The position numbers and the translations under genes were made by a program. The notes beneath the pieces were generated by a model. It made no database searches and was not told where the DNA came from. It saw only the letters and a program-made list of their open reading frames with translations. A DNA stretch of 64,000 nucleotides from Curtobacterium sp. ISL-83 (GTDB lineage: Bacteria > Actinomycetota > Actinomycetes > Actinomycetales > Microbacteriaceae), in NCBI RefSeq assembly GCF_018613895.1, contig NZ_JAGGPH010000003.1:289949-353948 (forward strand). The letters are read 5' to 3'. This document shows, in pieces, positions 44,883-56,637 of this stretch. The stretch's first letter is position 1, and each line of letters starts with the position of its first letter.

Positions 44883-45469
44883 CGAACCGCACGGTGGTGC
44901 TCGCGACGCACAACCAGGGCAAGGTCGTCGAGCTGCGGGAGATCCTCGGGGACGCCCTCGGCGGGGTCTCGCTCGAGGCGTACGACGGGCCGGAGCCGGT
45001 CGAGGACGGCGACACCTACGGGGCGAACGCCCTGATCAAGGCGCGCGCCGCGGTCGCACACACCGGGCTGCCCGCGCTCGCCGACGACTCCGGGATCGCG
45101 GTCGACGTGCTCGGGGGAGCGCCCGGCATCCACTCGGCCCGCTACGCCGGCACACGGGTGGACGCCGACAACATCGCGCTGCTGCTGGCGAACCTCGACG
45201 GCGTCGTCGAGCGGACGGCGGCGTTCGTGTGCGCGGCGGCGTTCGTCACGCCGTCGGGGGTCGAGCACGTGTTCGAGGCGGTGTGGAACGGCGAGGTGCT
45301 GACCGAGCCGATCGGGGACGGCGGGCACGGGTACGACCCGGTCTTCAAGCCGGACGACGCTGACCGGTCGGCGGCGCAGTTGACCCGGGCGGAGAAGAAC
45401 GCGCTGTCGCACCGGTCGAAGGCGTTCCGGGGGATCGCGCCGATCGTGCGGGAGTACTTCTCGCTCTGA
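44879..45469 (+). CDS. rdgB: XTP/dITP pyrophosphatase (RdgB/HAM1)
   Basis: This 196-residue protein has [14 protein letters not shown] (nucleotide-triphosphate loop), [26 protein letters not shown] (metal and base pocket), GHGYDPVF and LSHRSKAF. It cleans non-canonical purine triphosphates from the pool. ATG overlaps the rph stop. Confidence 0.95.
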   Translation: MTNRTVVLATHNQGKVVELREILGDALGGVSLEAYDGPEPVEDGDTYGANALIKARAAVAHTGLPALADDSGIAVDVLGGAPGIHSARYAGTRVDADNIALLLANLDGVVERTAAFVCAAAFVTPSGVEHVFEAVWNGEVLTEPIGDGGHGYDPVFKPDDADRSAAQLTRAEKNALSHRSKAFRGIAPIVREYFSL

Positions 45470-45958
45470 GCGCGGGGGTGGGGTGCGCGGGCGGCTCACG
45501 GCGGGCGGCGGGCGGCGGGTGCTGCGGTGCTGCAGTGCTGCGGCGAGACGCCCCCGTGCCGATGACGCGCCCGCGTGCTGGCGAGACGCCCCCGTGCCGA
45601 TGACGCGCCCGCGTGCTGGCGAGACGCCCCCGAGTCCTCGACACTCCGCCGGATTCGGGGCCGTCTCGGGCAGCCGATGGCGTCTCAAGCGGAGCACGGC
45701 GCCGAGCGGTGTCGCGGGCGTTTCGTCGGGGCGCCGCCGCTTCCGTGAGACGCCGCGGAGCTGCCCAGACGCCGGCATATCCAGCGGCGTCTCGTCCCGC
45801 CGGCCGCGTCTCGCCGTGACGGACGCGTTCGGCGGGGACGGCCGCGTCTCGCCGTGGCGGGGGCGTCTCGCCGTGACGGGGGCGTTCCGGGTGCACGTGG
45901 CCTTCCGCGCGAACGCGTGAGGCCCGCCGAGACGGGGGCGTCTCGCGCGCCCGGTGCG
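45470..45958. repeat. 489-bp convergent gap with 38-bp repeat and inverted GAGACGCC arms
   Basis: No gene seen. GCGAGACGCCCCCGTGCCGA and the following 18 bp repeat exactly at 45543 and 45581, with a partial third at 45619. Forward GAGACGCC occurs near 45545, 45583, 45621 and 45748. The inverse GGCGTCTC or GCGTCTCGCC occurs near 45680, 45786, 45806, 45848, 45865 and 45927. Forward copies are mostly on the rdgB side and inverse copies on the dedA side, so the region could fold into long hairpins. Confidence 0.8.
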
Positions 45959-46654
45959 CTACGGCTGCTGGGGGCCGGACTGCTCGGCCTCGGCCGCGTG
46001 CTTGGCCTTCCGAGCGCTCCGCCAGTAGTGGACGCCAGCGGGCACGACGGTGACGAGCACGGCGAGGATCAGGATCACGTCGATGTAGTTCCGCACGATG
46101 TACGCCACCGGGGGGATGTACCCGAGGACGTACCCCAGGAACGTCACGCCGAAGCCCCAGATGAACGCGCCGATCGCGTTGAAGAGCGAGTACTTCTTGT
46201 AGTTCATCCGGCCGACGCCCGCGGCGATCGGGGCGAAGGTGCGCACGACCGGCACGAAGCGGGCGAGGATCACCGCGATGGGGCCGAAGCGGTGGAAGAA
46301 GGCGTTGGTGCGGTCGACGTTCCCCTTCGAGAACAGACCGCTCTCGCGGCGCTCGAAGATCGGCGGACCGGCCTTCTTGCCGATGTAGTACCCGAGCTCA
46401 CCGCCGAGGAACGCCGAAGCGCCGATCATGAGTGCGACGACCCAGATCGGGATGCCGCCGATCTGGCCGCCGCGGTCGAACGCGAACAGGCCCGTGATGA
46501 CGAGCAGGCTGTCCCCGGGGAAGATGAAGCCGATGAGCAGCCCGGTCTCGGCGAACACGATCGCGCAGACGACCAGCACGGCGAAGGCGCCGAAGTGGTC
46601 GAGGATGTACTGCGGGTCGAGCCACGGGATCAGGGCGAGGGCGACGGACTGCAT
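45959..46654 (-). CDS. DedA-family membrane protein
   Basis: This 231-residue protein has [21 protein letters not shown] near residue 35, [13 protein letters not shown] at about 82-95, [21 protein letters not shown] (the conserved arginine-rich signature, ~127-147) and several spans. DedA/DTT proteins are undecaprenyl-phosphate or lipid flippase candidates. The C-terminal 20 residues are charged and low complexity. GGAAGAA precedes the ATG. Confidence 0.9.
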   Translation of the reverse strand: MQSVALALIPWLDPQYILDHFGAFAVLVVCAIVFAETGLLIGFIFPGDSLLVITGLFAFDRGGQIGGIPIWVVALMIGASAFLGGELGYYIGKKAGPPIFERRESGLFSKGNVDRTNAFFHRFGPIAVILARFVPVVRTFAPIAAGVGRMNYKKYSLFNAIGAFIWGFGVTFLGYVLGYIPPVAYIVRNYIDVILILAVLVTVVPAGVHYWRSARKAKHAAEAEQSGPQQP

Positions 46655-46780
46655 GGTTCTTCCGTTCGTGCGGGCGGGACACGCGGAAGGTCTCCCGCAG
46701 GACGAGGGTACCGCCCGGGCAGTCGTCGCCCATCCGTCGGCCGGTTGACATCACCAGGACCGGCAGGCCGGGACGTCCCG

Positions 46781-46850
46781 CGGAAGGCGGAAGGCGGAAG
46801 GCGGAAGGCGGAAGGCGGAAGGCGGAAGGCGGAAGGCGGAAGGCGGAACG
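46781..46850. repeat. 7-bp tandem repeat next to tRNA-Leu
   Basis: Nine perfect CGGAAGG units (46781-46843) and one variant (CGGAACG, 46844-46850) end right at the tRNA 3' end (46851). The gene's own acceptor stem contains GCGGAAGGA, so the array may have grown from it. Confidence 0.93.
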
Positions 46851-46933
46851 TGGTGCGGAAGGAGGGACTCGAACCCTCACGCCTGAGCACAGGAACCTAA
46901 ATCCTGCGTGTCTACCGATTCCACCACTCCCGC
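46851..46933 (-). tRNA. tRNA-Leu (UAG), CCA encoded
   Basis: Read on the minus strand, the acceptor GCGGGAG pairs with CTTCCGC and the discriminator is A. The anticodon stem CAGGA/TCCTG closes the loop TTTAGGT, giving anticodon UAG. A long variable arm (TGCTCAGGCGTGA) and GGTTCGAGTCC T-loop complete a type II tRNA. The CCA is at 46853-46851. Confidence 0.95.
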
Positions 46934-47013
46934 GAGCACCCGCAGTCTACGGGGCGCAGGCCGCGTGGCGGAGGTGTGCCGTGCCTCCAGGCCGGAGCCT
47001 GCACGGACGCCCG

Positions 47014-48348
47014 TCAGCGCAACCGGCGGGGGAGGTAGCGCGGCACGTAGCGCAGCAGGACGCCGGCACCGACGAGTCCCAGGACCCCCATCACGCCGCT
47101 CGCGACCGCGATCGTCGCGATCGCCGTGACGCCCGAGATGAGGAGCGGCGCAGCCGCGGACCCGAGGTCACCCGTGAAGCGCCAGGCCCCGAGGAACGGT
47201 GCCGGGTGGTCCCGGGGAGCGAGGTCCGCACCGAGCGTCATGAGGATGCCGGACCCGACCCCGTTCGCCAGGGACATGCCCATGGCGATGGCGACGAACC
47301 AGCCGACCCTCGCGTCGAGGTGGCCGCTCCAGGCGAGCAGGAAGTAGCTGACGCTGAGGCCGAGCATGCAGGGGAGGGCACTGGCCAGCCGGCCCCAGCG
47401 GTCCATGATCTGGCCGCTCGTGTAGAACAGCGCGAAGTCCACCGCGCCGGCGATCCCGATGACGAGCGCGGCCGTCGAGCCGGGCATGCCGACGCTGACC
47501 GCCCAGAGCGGCAGGATCACCTGCCGACCGGCGCGCATCGCCCCGATGAGGGCGGCGCCGCTGCCGAGTCGCACCAGCACGCGGTTGTGGGTGCGGAGGG
47601 TGCGGAAGAGACCGTGGGCCTCGTCGCGGACGAACTCCTCGCCGGGGAGCGCACCCGTCGAGGCGGCCGTGCCCGGCGCGGCCGGCTGCTCCGGGGCGGT
47701 CGGCTGCTCCGGCGCGATCGGCAGGTCCGGCCTGGAGGCACGGTGCGGCTTGCGCAGTCCGCGTGCGCCCGTCGCGGGGTCGCGGATCACGAGGAGGACG
47801 ACCGCCGCCCCCAGGCAGCACACGATGTGGATCCAGAAGGCACTCTGCGTCGTGCCGGTGAGGTGCACGACCCCGGCGGCGAGGAACGGCCCGACGAAGT
47901 AGCCGAACCGGAACACGCCACCGAGGCTCGACAGCGCGCGAGCCCGCACGTGCAGGGGGATCGCGGTGGTCATGTAGGCGTGCCGGGCGAGCGCGAAGAC
48001 CGCGGTCGACACCCCGACCAGGAAGACTCCGACGGCGAGCACCCACGGGTTCGGCGCGACCGTGCACACGAGCAGGCCGACGACGGACACCACCGCGGCG
48101 CCGATCATCGCGTTCCGTTCCCCGATGCGCGCGACGACGACGCCGGACGGCACGTCACCGATGAGCTCCCCGACCAGGATGAGCGACGCGACGAACCCGG
48201 CGAAGGCGAGCCCGGCACCGAGCGAGCTCGCCGCGATCGGGATGATCGGGATGATCGCGCCCTCGCCCACCGCGAAGAGGGCGGCGGGCAGGAACCCGGC
48301 GAGCACGACGGCTCGGAAGTCGAAGGGAGGGGTCTGGGAGGTGGCCAT
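47014..48348 (-). CDS. MFS transporter
   Basis: This 444-residue protein has about twelve spans in two halves, with the central loop (about 195-240) holding Pro/Ala/Glu repeats ([16 protein letters not shown]). The motif A-like loop is [15 protein letters not shown] (~69-83). Substrate cannot be predicted. An efflux role is the default. TAGCGT lies 10 nt before the ATG. It is divergent from mnmA with a 42-bp gap. Confidence 0.87.
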   Translation of the reverse strand: MATSQTPPFDFRAVVLAGFLPAALFAVGEGAIIPIIPIAASSLGAGLAFAGFVASLILVGELIGDVPSGVVVARIGERNAMIGAAVVSVVGLLVCTVAPNPWVLAVGVFLVGVSTAVFALARHAYMTTAIPLHVRARALSSLGGVFRFGYFVGPFLAAGVVHLTGTTQSAFWIHIVCCLGAAVVLLVIRDPATGARGLRKPHRASRPDLPIAPEQPTAPEQPAAPGTAASTGALPGEEFVRDEAHGLFRTLRTHNRVLVRLGSGAALIGAMRAGRQVILPLWAVSVGMPGSTAALVIGIAGAVDFALFYTSGQIMDRWGRLASALPCMLGLSVSYFLLAWSGHLDARVGWFVAIAMGMSLANGVGSGILMTLGADLAPRDHPAPFLGAWRFTGDLGSAAAPLLISGVTAIATIAVASGVMGVLGLVGAGVLLRYVPRYLPRRLR

Positions 48349-48390
48349 CGCTCGGACAACGCTACGCCGGTCCGGAGTTACCCTGGACGC

Positions 48391-49500
48391 ATGCGTGTAC
48401 TGGCGGCGATGAGCGGTGGGGTCGACTCGGCGGTGGCGGCCGCCCGAGCGGTCGAGGCCGGGCACGACGTTATCGGCGTGCACCTGGCGCTCAGCCGGAT
48501 GCCCGGGACCCTCCGCACCGGCAGCCGGGGCTGCTGCACGATCGAGGATTCGATGGACGCACAGCGCGCCGCGTCGGCCCTCGGCATCCCGTACTACGTG
48601 TGGGACTTCTCGGCGCGGTTCAAGGAGGACGTCGTCGACGACTTCGTCGCCGAGTACCAGGCCGGTCGCACCCCGAACCCGTGCATGCGGTGCAACGAGC
48701 GGATCAAGTTCGCAGCGCTGCTCGAGAAGGCCCTGGCCCTCGGGTTCGACGCCGTCTGCACCGGGCACTACGCCTCCATCGTCACCGGGCCCGACGGCGC
48801 CCGCGAGCTCCACCGGTCTGCCGCGTGGGCGAAGGACCAGTCGTACGTCCTGGGCGTCCTGACCGCCGAGCAGCTCCAGCACGCGATGTTCCCGCTCGGG
48901 GGGACACCCTCGAAGGACGAGGTCCGGGCCGAGGCTGCCGCGCGTGGGCTGACGGTCGCGCAGAAGCCGGACTCCTACGACATCTGCTTCATCCCGGACG
49001 GTGACACCCGCGGGTGGCTGGCCGACCGTGTCGGCACGGCCCCCGGCGACGTCGTGGAGCGTGACGGCACGGTGGTCGGCGCGCACGACGGCGCCACCGG
49101 GTACACGGTGGGCCAGCGGCGTGGGCTCGCGCTCGGCCGTCCCGCGGCGGACGGCAAGCCGCGGTTCGTGCTCGAGATCCGCCCGAAGGACAACACCGTC
49201 GTGGTCGGACCGAAGGAGGCGCTCGACGTCTCGTCGATGTCCGGCTCCCGGTTCACCTGGGCCGGCACGGCTCCGGCCGACCCGTCCGTGCCCTTCGCCT
49301 GCGACGTGCAGATCCGCGCGCACGCCGACCCGGTGCCGGCCACGGCGCGGGTGTCCGACGGCGTGCTGGTCATCGACGTCGACGAGCCGTTGTCCGGGGT
49401 GGCGCCGGGACAGACCGCGGTGGTCTACGTCGGGACGCGGGTGCTCGGGCAGTGCACGATCGACACCACGGTGTCGGCAGCGGCGCCTGTCTCGGTCTGA
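48391..49500 (+). CDS. mnmA: tRNA 2-thiouridine synthase MnmA
   Basis: This 369-residue protein has the PP-loop SGGVDS (8-13), first catalytic Cys C98 in NPCMRC and second C199 in [10 protein letters not shown]. The C-terminal barrels bind tRNA ([12 protein letters not shown]). It thiolates U34 of Glu, Gln and Lys tRNAs. TACCCT (48379-48384) is six nt before the ATG, so it is a leaderless gene. The arrangement mnmA-ligA is common in actinobacteria. Confidence 0.95.
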   Translation: MRVLAAMSGGVDSAVAAARAVEAGHDVIGVHLALSRMPGTLRTGSRGCCTIEDSMDAQRAASALGIPYYVWDFSARFKEDVVDDFVAEYQAGRTPNPCMRCNERIKFAALLEKALALGFDAVCTGHYASIVTGPDGARELHRSAAWAKDQSYVLGVLTAEQLQHAMFPLGGTPSKDEVRAEAAARGLTVAQKPDSYDICFIPDGDTRGWLADRVGTAPGDVVERDGTVVGAHDGATGYTVGQRRGLALGRPAADGKPRFVLEIRPKDNTVVVGPKEALDVSSMSGSRFTWAGTAPADPSVPFACDVQIRAHADPVPATARVSDGVLVIDVDEPLSGVAPGQTAVVYVGTRVLGQCTIDTTVSAAAPVSV

Positions 49501-49532
49501 GGCTGCTGCACCGGCGCTGCTCTCGACGGCAG

Positions 49533-49635
49533 CGTGGCTGTGGCCCGCGTCGGTGGCTCCTGGTCGGCCGCGTGGTTGCGGCGCCCGTCGGTGGCTCCTG
49601 GTCGGCCGCGTGGCTGCGGCCCGCGTCGGTGGCGC
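49533..49635. repeat. 38-bp tandem repeat between mnmA and ligA
   Basis: GTCGGTGGC starts at 49549, 49587 and 49625. The unit also contains CTCCTGGTCGGCCGCGTGG. The first two units are nearly identical. The array runs up to the ligA -10. Confidence 0.85.
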
Positions 49636-49642
49636 ACGGTAG

Positions 49643-51991
<2,349 letters not shown>

Positions 51992-52174
51992 ATCCCGGGC
52001 ATGAGCACGAATCGGTCGTGTCCGCACGCCGCGCCACGCCGTACCCCAGTCCCCAATTCGGGGGACAAGTTGCACCGAGCATGACCGAGATCGGGTCATT
52101 TTCCTTACACTCGAGAGCGCATCACCCGTCGTCTGCAGGGAGACGTCGGGACGGCCTTCCCGGGGGAGACCCGA

Positions 52175-53674
52175 TTGTTGCTCATCGCCGCGGCTCTGCT
52201 CACCGCCTCGATGCACTCTCTCGGAGTCGTCGAGGCCCCGGTCGCGCCCACGAGCACGCCGACAGCTGTCGTCTCGCACGCCGCGGTGCTCCCCGGGACC
52301 GGAGATGCTCCCCCCGCGGTCATGACCAGGGTACAGATCGGTCCGCACGCACTCGCTCAGGTGCACGGGCCGGGGTTCCTGCGCGACCTCACCGCCGTCG
52401 CGCCGGCCGAGCTCCGGGTGGTCGACCGCGACGAGCGGGTCCTGGCCGACGCCGAGGACGACCCGCCCACTGCCCCTGACGTCGCCGCGTGGTGGGCGCG
52501 GCTCGACACCGACGAGCGGCAGGTCCTCGCGACCCTCGCGCCGTCGGTGGTGGGCAACCTCGAGGGCGTGCCCTACGCCGTGCGGGACCAGGCGAACCGT
52601 GCCGTCCTCACCGCGGGCCTCGCCGACCCGGCCACCCCGCCCGCACAGGTCGCGATGCTCGGCCAGGTCCGCGAGTCCCTCGTCGCCGGACCGGGCGCGC
52701 CGACGCGGTCGCTCATCACCCTCGACACCCGCGGGTCCGGGCGGGCGGCGATCGCGATCGGTGACCTGGACACCGCGGCGGACGTGACGGTCGTCGTCCC
52801 GGGGATGTTCTTCACCGTCACGGGCCAGATGGCGGACTTCACCGCGACGGCCAACGACCTGTACAGCGAGCAGGCGACGCTCGCGCCGCTCGCCGCGGGC
52901 GTCGGTGGCGTCACGGGTGCGGGCAGCGGGGTCGAGGAGGAACCCCGGACCGCAGCCGGTGCCGCGTCGTGCGCCGCCGTGCGGACGGCCGTCGGGGCGG
53001 GTCCGTGTGCCGGGTCACGGGCGGCCACCGGTCCGCGCGGGACGGCGTCGGGGATCGCGGTCGTCGCCTGGATGGGCTACCGCACGCCGGACCTGTCGAA
53101 CATCCTGTCCCTCGGGCTCGCCGAGACGGGCGCGACGCGGCTGGAACGTGCCGTCGACGGGCTCCGCGAGATCCGTGGCGACGACCAGCCGCGCCTGAAC
53201 GTCGTGGCGCACTCGTACGGGTCCACCGCCGCGCTGATCGCGCTGTCCTCCGGACGGATGCAGGCCGACAGCCTGACGGTGCTCGGGTCGCCCGGCAGTG
53301 CGGTGCGGCACGCGTCGGCCCTGGCGGTGCCCGCTGGTGAGGTCTTCGTCGGCGGGGCGCACTCCGACCCGATCGCGGGGTCCGGCTACTTCGGCACCGA
53401 CCCTGGGTCCGCGCAGTTCGGGTCCACCCTCCTCGACCTGGCCGGGGGCGCGGACGCCCAGGACGCCGGTGAGGTCTTCCGCCGTCCGGTCGGCCACAAC
53501 GACTACCTGAAGCCCGGGACCGCGTCCCTGCACGACGTCGCCCTCGTGGCGATCGGGCGCGGGGACCTGGTCCGCGACCCCGGACGGCACGGCAACGGTC
53601 GGGGCGAAGGCGTCCCACAGCCCTCGCCGGACATGTACCTGGTGCGGCCGCAGGACCTCCAGCAGCGCGACTGA
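52175..53674 (+). CDS. Secreted DUF1023 alpha/beta-hydrolase
   Basis: This 499-residue protein has an N-terminal hydrophobic signal (LLIAAALLTASMHSLGVV, residues 2-19) and an alpha/beta-hydrolase domain of the DUF1023 type. The nucleophile Ser347 is in VVAHSYGSTA. A late Asp in GGAHSDPIAG and His in PVGHNDYL complete a plausible triad. Residues 240-295 are rich in Ala/Gly. The substrate is unknown, with cell-envelope esters as a possibility. Start TTG at 52175 follows GGGGGAGA. TACACT near 52107 is a candidate -10. Confidence 0.8.
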   Translation: MLLIAAALLTASMHSLGVVEAPVAPTSTPTAVVSHAAVLPGTGDAPPAVMTRVQIGPHALAQVHGPGFLRDLTAVAPAELRVVDRDERVLADAEDDPPTAPDVAAWWARLDTDERQVLATLAPSVVGNLEGVPYAVRDQANRAVLTAGLADPATPPAQVAMLGQVRESLVAGPGAPTRSLITLDTRGSGRAAIAIGDLDTAADVTVVVPGMFFTVTGQMADFTATANDLYSEQATLAPLAAGVGGVTGAGSGVEEEPRTAAGAASCAAVRTAVGAGPCAGSRAATGPRGTASGIAVVAWMGYRTPDLSNILSLGLAETGATRLERAVDGLREIRGDDQPRLNVVAHSYGSTAALIALSSGRMQADSLTVLGSPGSAVRHASALAVPAGEVFVGGAHSDPIAGSGYFGTDPGSAQFGSTLLDLAGGADAQDAGEVFRRPVGHNDYLKPGTASLHDVALVAIGRGDLVRDPGRHGNGRGEGVPQPSPDMYLVRPQDLQQRD

Positions 53675-53766
53675 CGGGCCCCGACCCCAGGGCAACCTGT
53701 GTGCGACCGCAGCATCCCGTGGTTCCACGGCAGAACCAGTACAGGCCCCTTGCCTACGGTTCCACC

Positions 53767-56097
53767 ATGCGAGTCGTGCGGTGGCCGGGTGCCCTCCTGA
53801 TGTTCGTCGTGATGTCCGTGCTCGCGGGGATGCTCGTCACGGTCGCCGTCACGCCCGCGGTCGCCGTCGTGGGGGAGGGTGCGAGCGGTGCCGCCGCGTT
53901 CTTCGAGGACCTGCCGGCTTACCTCGACATCCAGACCCCGCAGCAGGTGTCCTCGGTCTACGCGACCAAGGGCGGCCAGCAGGTGAAGATCGCCTCGTTC
54001 TACGCGGAGAACCGGACGAACGTCCGTGCTGACCAGATGGCCCAGACGCTCAAGCAGGCCGCGGTCGACACCGAGGACCCGCGCTTCTACAGCGAGGGCG
54101 GCATCGACGTCATCGGCACCCTGCGCGGTGCTGCGGCGACGGCCGTCGGTGCGTCCGTGCAGGGCGGGTCGAGCATCACCCAGCAGTACGTCAAGAACGT
54201 CCTCGTGCAGCAGTGCGAGCAGCTGACCGGCAAGAACGCGGCGGACACCGCGAAGAAGGTCCGTGCCTGCTACGACGACGCGGCCGGTGTGACCCCGCAG
54301 CGGAAGCTGCAGGAGATGCGGTACGCGATCGCGGTCAACAAGAAGTACACGAAGGACCAGATCCTGACGGGGTACCTCAACATCGTCGGCCTCGGCGGTC
54401 GTGTCTACGGCGCGGAGGCCGGTGCCCAGTACTACTTCGGCGTGCACGCGAAGGACCTGACGCTGACCCAGTCGGCGACGCTCGCCGCGATCCTCAACAA
54501 CCCGTCGAACCTGCGGATCGACGAGCCGGGGAACAAGGACAACGGCAGCGCGAACCACTACGCCGCCACGAAGGTCCGTCGTGACTACGTGCTGCACCGG
54601 ATGTACGTGCACCACGACATCTCGAAGGCCGAACTCACCGCGGCGCTCGCGACCCCGATCACGCCGAAGATCACCGAGACCGCCAACGGGTGCTCGTCCG
54701 CTGCGACCGGGTACGACGCGGGCTACTTCTGCGACTACGTCCGAGCGGAGCTGTTGCAGGACCCGGCCTTCGGCAAGACGGCGCCGGAACGCATCGCGAC
54801 GCTCGACACCAAGGGGCTGCAGATCCACACGTCGCTCGACCTCGACGTGCAGGGGCAGGCCCAGGCGGCGCTGTCGTCCTACGTCCCGGCGACGATGGCC
54901 GGGGTCGACGTCGGCGGATCGAACGTGACGGTCGAACCGGGTACGGGGCGCGTCCTGTCGATGGTGCAGAACACGGCCTACACGCAGTCGGACTCCCAGG
55001 CCGCGGGCTCCACGTCGGTCAACTACAGCGCCGACCAGGTGTTCGGCAGTTCGTCCGGCTTCCAGACCGGCTCGACCTACAAGGTGTTCACCCTCGCCGA
55101 GTGGCTCGCGAGCGGGCACACGCTGTCGGACTCCGTGACGACCACCGAGCACGCGTTCCCGCAGTCCGAGTTCACGAACTCGTGCATCGGGCTCGGCGGA
55201 CCGGACTGGCAGGTCGCGAACGCCGAGAACGTCCCGTCGAGCATGTCGGTCCAGGCCGCGACCTCCGAGTCGATCAACACCGCCTTCGGTGCGATGGCCA
55301 AGCAGCTCGACCTCTGCAAGATCAAGGAGCTCGCCCAGGCCATGGGCATCCACCAGGCCAACGGCGCCGCGCCGGACTCGAACCCCTCGTCGGTGCTCGG
55401 GACGAACCCGCTCTCGCCGATCGACCTCGCCGAGGCCTACGCAGGCTTCGCGAACGGGGGCATCGTGTGCACGCCGACCGTGATCGACAGCGTCACCGAG
55501 GCGGACGGTACGAAGATCACGCCGAGCCCGTCCTCGTGCACGCAGGGTGTCGCGGCGGACGTGGCGGGCACCGTGGACTACGCGCTCCAGGGCGTGCTGC
55601 AGGGTGCGGGCACCGCGGCCAGTGCGAACCCCGGCGACGCGGTGCCGAAGTTCGCGAAGACCGGTACCACCGACGGTGACCAGCAGAACTGGCTGGTCGC
55701 GTCGACCACCAAGTACACGAACGCGACCTGGGTCGGGAACGTCCAGGGGCACGTCGGCCTGGCGAACTGGCCGTTCCTGCAGGGCACGACCGGGTACAGC
55801 GCGAAGTTCGGCGTCGGCCGCACGATGATGTCCTACCTCGACCAGCACGTCGGCGGTGGTGCGCTCCCGGCTCCGAACCCGGCGATGATCGGGCACGCGA
55901 GCGCCCCGGCCTCGAACTCGTCGCACGGCGGGTACGGGCAGGGGACGCAGACGCACGGGCAGACGCAGACGCAGACCCAGGGCCAGACCCAGGGCCAGGG
56001 CCAGGGCCAGGGCCAGGGGCAGGCGCAGCAGCTCACGACGCCCAAGCAGCAGACGAAGCAGCCGCCGGCGAAGCAGCAGACGCCGCCCGGGAAGTGA
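53767..56097 (+). CDS. Class A penicillin-binding protein
   Basis: This 776-residue bifunctional enzyme has a membrane anchor (residues 8-35), a GT51 transglycosylase with catalytic E103 (VDTEDPRFYSEGGID), and a transpeptidase with S436-x2-K439 (GSTYK), S502-I-N504 and K631-T-G-T. The final 55 residues are QT/GQ low complexity (HGQTQTQTQGQTQGQG), then KQ/P-rich, probably extracellular. It polymerises and cross-links peptidoglycan. TACGGT (53755-53760) is six nt before the ATG, which fixes the start. Confidence 0.92.
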   Translation: MRVVRWPGALLMFVVMSVLAGMLVTVAVTPAVAVVGEGASGAAAFFEDLPAYLDIQTPQQVSSVYATKGGQQVKIASFYAENRTNVRADQMAQTLKQAAVDTEDPRFYSEGGIDVIGTLRGAAATAVGASVQGGSSITQQYVKNVLVQQCEQLTGKNAADTAKKVRACYDDAAGVTPQRKLQEMRYAIAVNKKYTKDQILTGYLNIVGLGGRVYGAEAGAQYYFGVHAKDLTLTQSATLAAILNNPSNLRIDEPGNKDNGSANHYAATKVRRDYVLHRMYVHHDISKAELTAALATPITPKITETANGCSSAATGYDAGYFCDYVRAELLQDPAFGKTAPERIATLDTKGLQIHTSLDLDVQGQAQAALSSYVPATMAGVDVGGSNVTVEPGTGRVLSMVQNTAYTQSDSQAAGSTSVNYSADQVFGSSSGFQTGSTYKVFTLAEWLASGHTLSDSVTTTEHAFPQSEFTNSCIGLGGPDWQVANAENVPSSMSVQAATSESINTAFGAMAKQLDLCKIKELAQAMGIHQANGAAPDSNPSSVLGTNPLSPIDLAEAYAGFANGGIVCTPTVIDSVTEADGTKITPSPSSCTQGVAADVAGTVDYALQGVLQGAGTAASANPGDAVPKFAKTGTTDGDQQNWLVASTTKYTNATWVGNVQGHVGLANWPFLQGTTGYSAKFGVGRTMMSYLDQHVGGGALPAPNPAMIGHASAPASNSSHGGYGQGTQTHGQTQTQTQGQTQGQGQGQGQGQAQQLTTPKQQTKQPPAKQQTPPGK

Positions 56098-56161
56098 CGG
56101 GCTGATCCCACACCACCTTTTCCGGTCCGTCGCGCTCGTGGCGGACCGGCTGTGCCGGTGG

Positions 56162-56201
56162 GGAGGCGCGGGGGCGGTCCCGTGAACCGGCCCGCGCCTC
56201 C
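56162..56201. terminator. Hairpin with dispersed-motif arms after PBP
   Basis: GGAGGCGCGGG (56162-56172) pairs perfectly with CCCGCGCCTCC (56191-56201), and an inner CGGT/ACCG can extend it. It lies 64 bp after the PBP stop. No T tract. Confidence 0.7.
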
Positions 56202-56326
56202 AGACCGTCGGCTCCTCCACAGCGTTGTCGGGCGCGCCGGTCCTCCCCAGCCGAGCGCCCGCGTCCGCGGTGCCGGACGTCGGCAATAGACTGTTGGGCA
56301 TTCCACGAACCGATCGACGGAGCACC

Positions 56327-56626
56327 ATGCCTGACATCACGAGCGAGCAGGTCGCCCACCTGGCGAACCTCGCACGTATCGCACTCACGCCCGACGAGAT
56401 CGAGAAGCTGACCGGGGAGCTGTCGCACATCGTCGAGAGCGTCGCCCGTGTCGCCGAGGTCGCGACCGACGACGTCCCCGCGACGAGCCACCCGGTGCCG
56501 CTCGAAAACGTGACGCGGCCGGACGAGGTCGGCCGCACGCTGACCCAGGAGCAGGCGCTCGCCGGTGCCCCCGACTCCGACGGCGAACGGTTCCGTGTGA
56601 CGGCGATCCTCGGCGAAGAACAGTAG
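56327..56626 (+). CDS. gatC: Asp/Glu-tRNA amidotransferase subunit C
   Basis: This 99-residue protein opens [25 protein letters not shown] and contains [19 protein letters not shown], the linker that wraps GatA and GatB. GGAG precedes the ATG. TAGACT at 56287-56292 is a likely -10 for the gatCAB operon. Confidence 0.95.
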   Translation: MPDITSEQVAHLANLARIALTPDEIEKLTGELSHIVESVARVAEVATDDVPATSHPVPLENVTRPDEVGRTLTQEQALAGAPDSDGERFRVTAILGEEQ

Positions 56627-56637
56627 GCGGAAGAACA

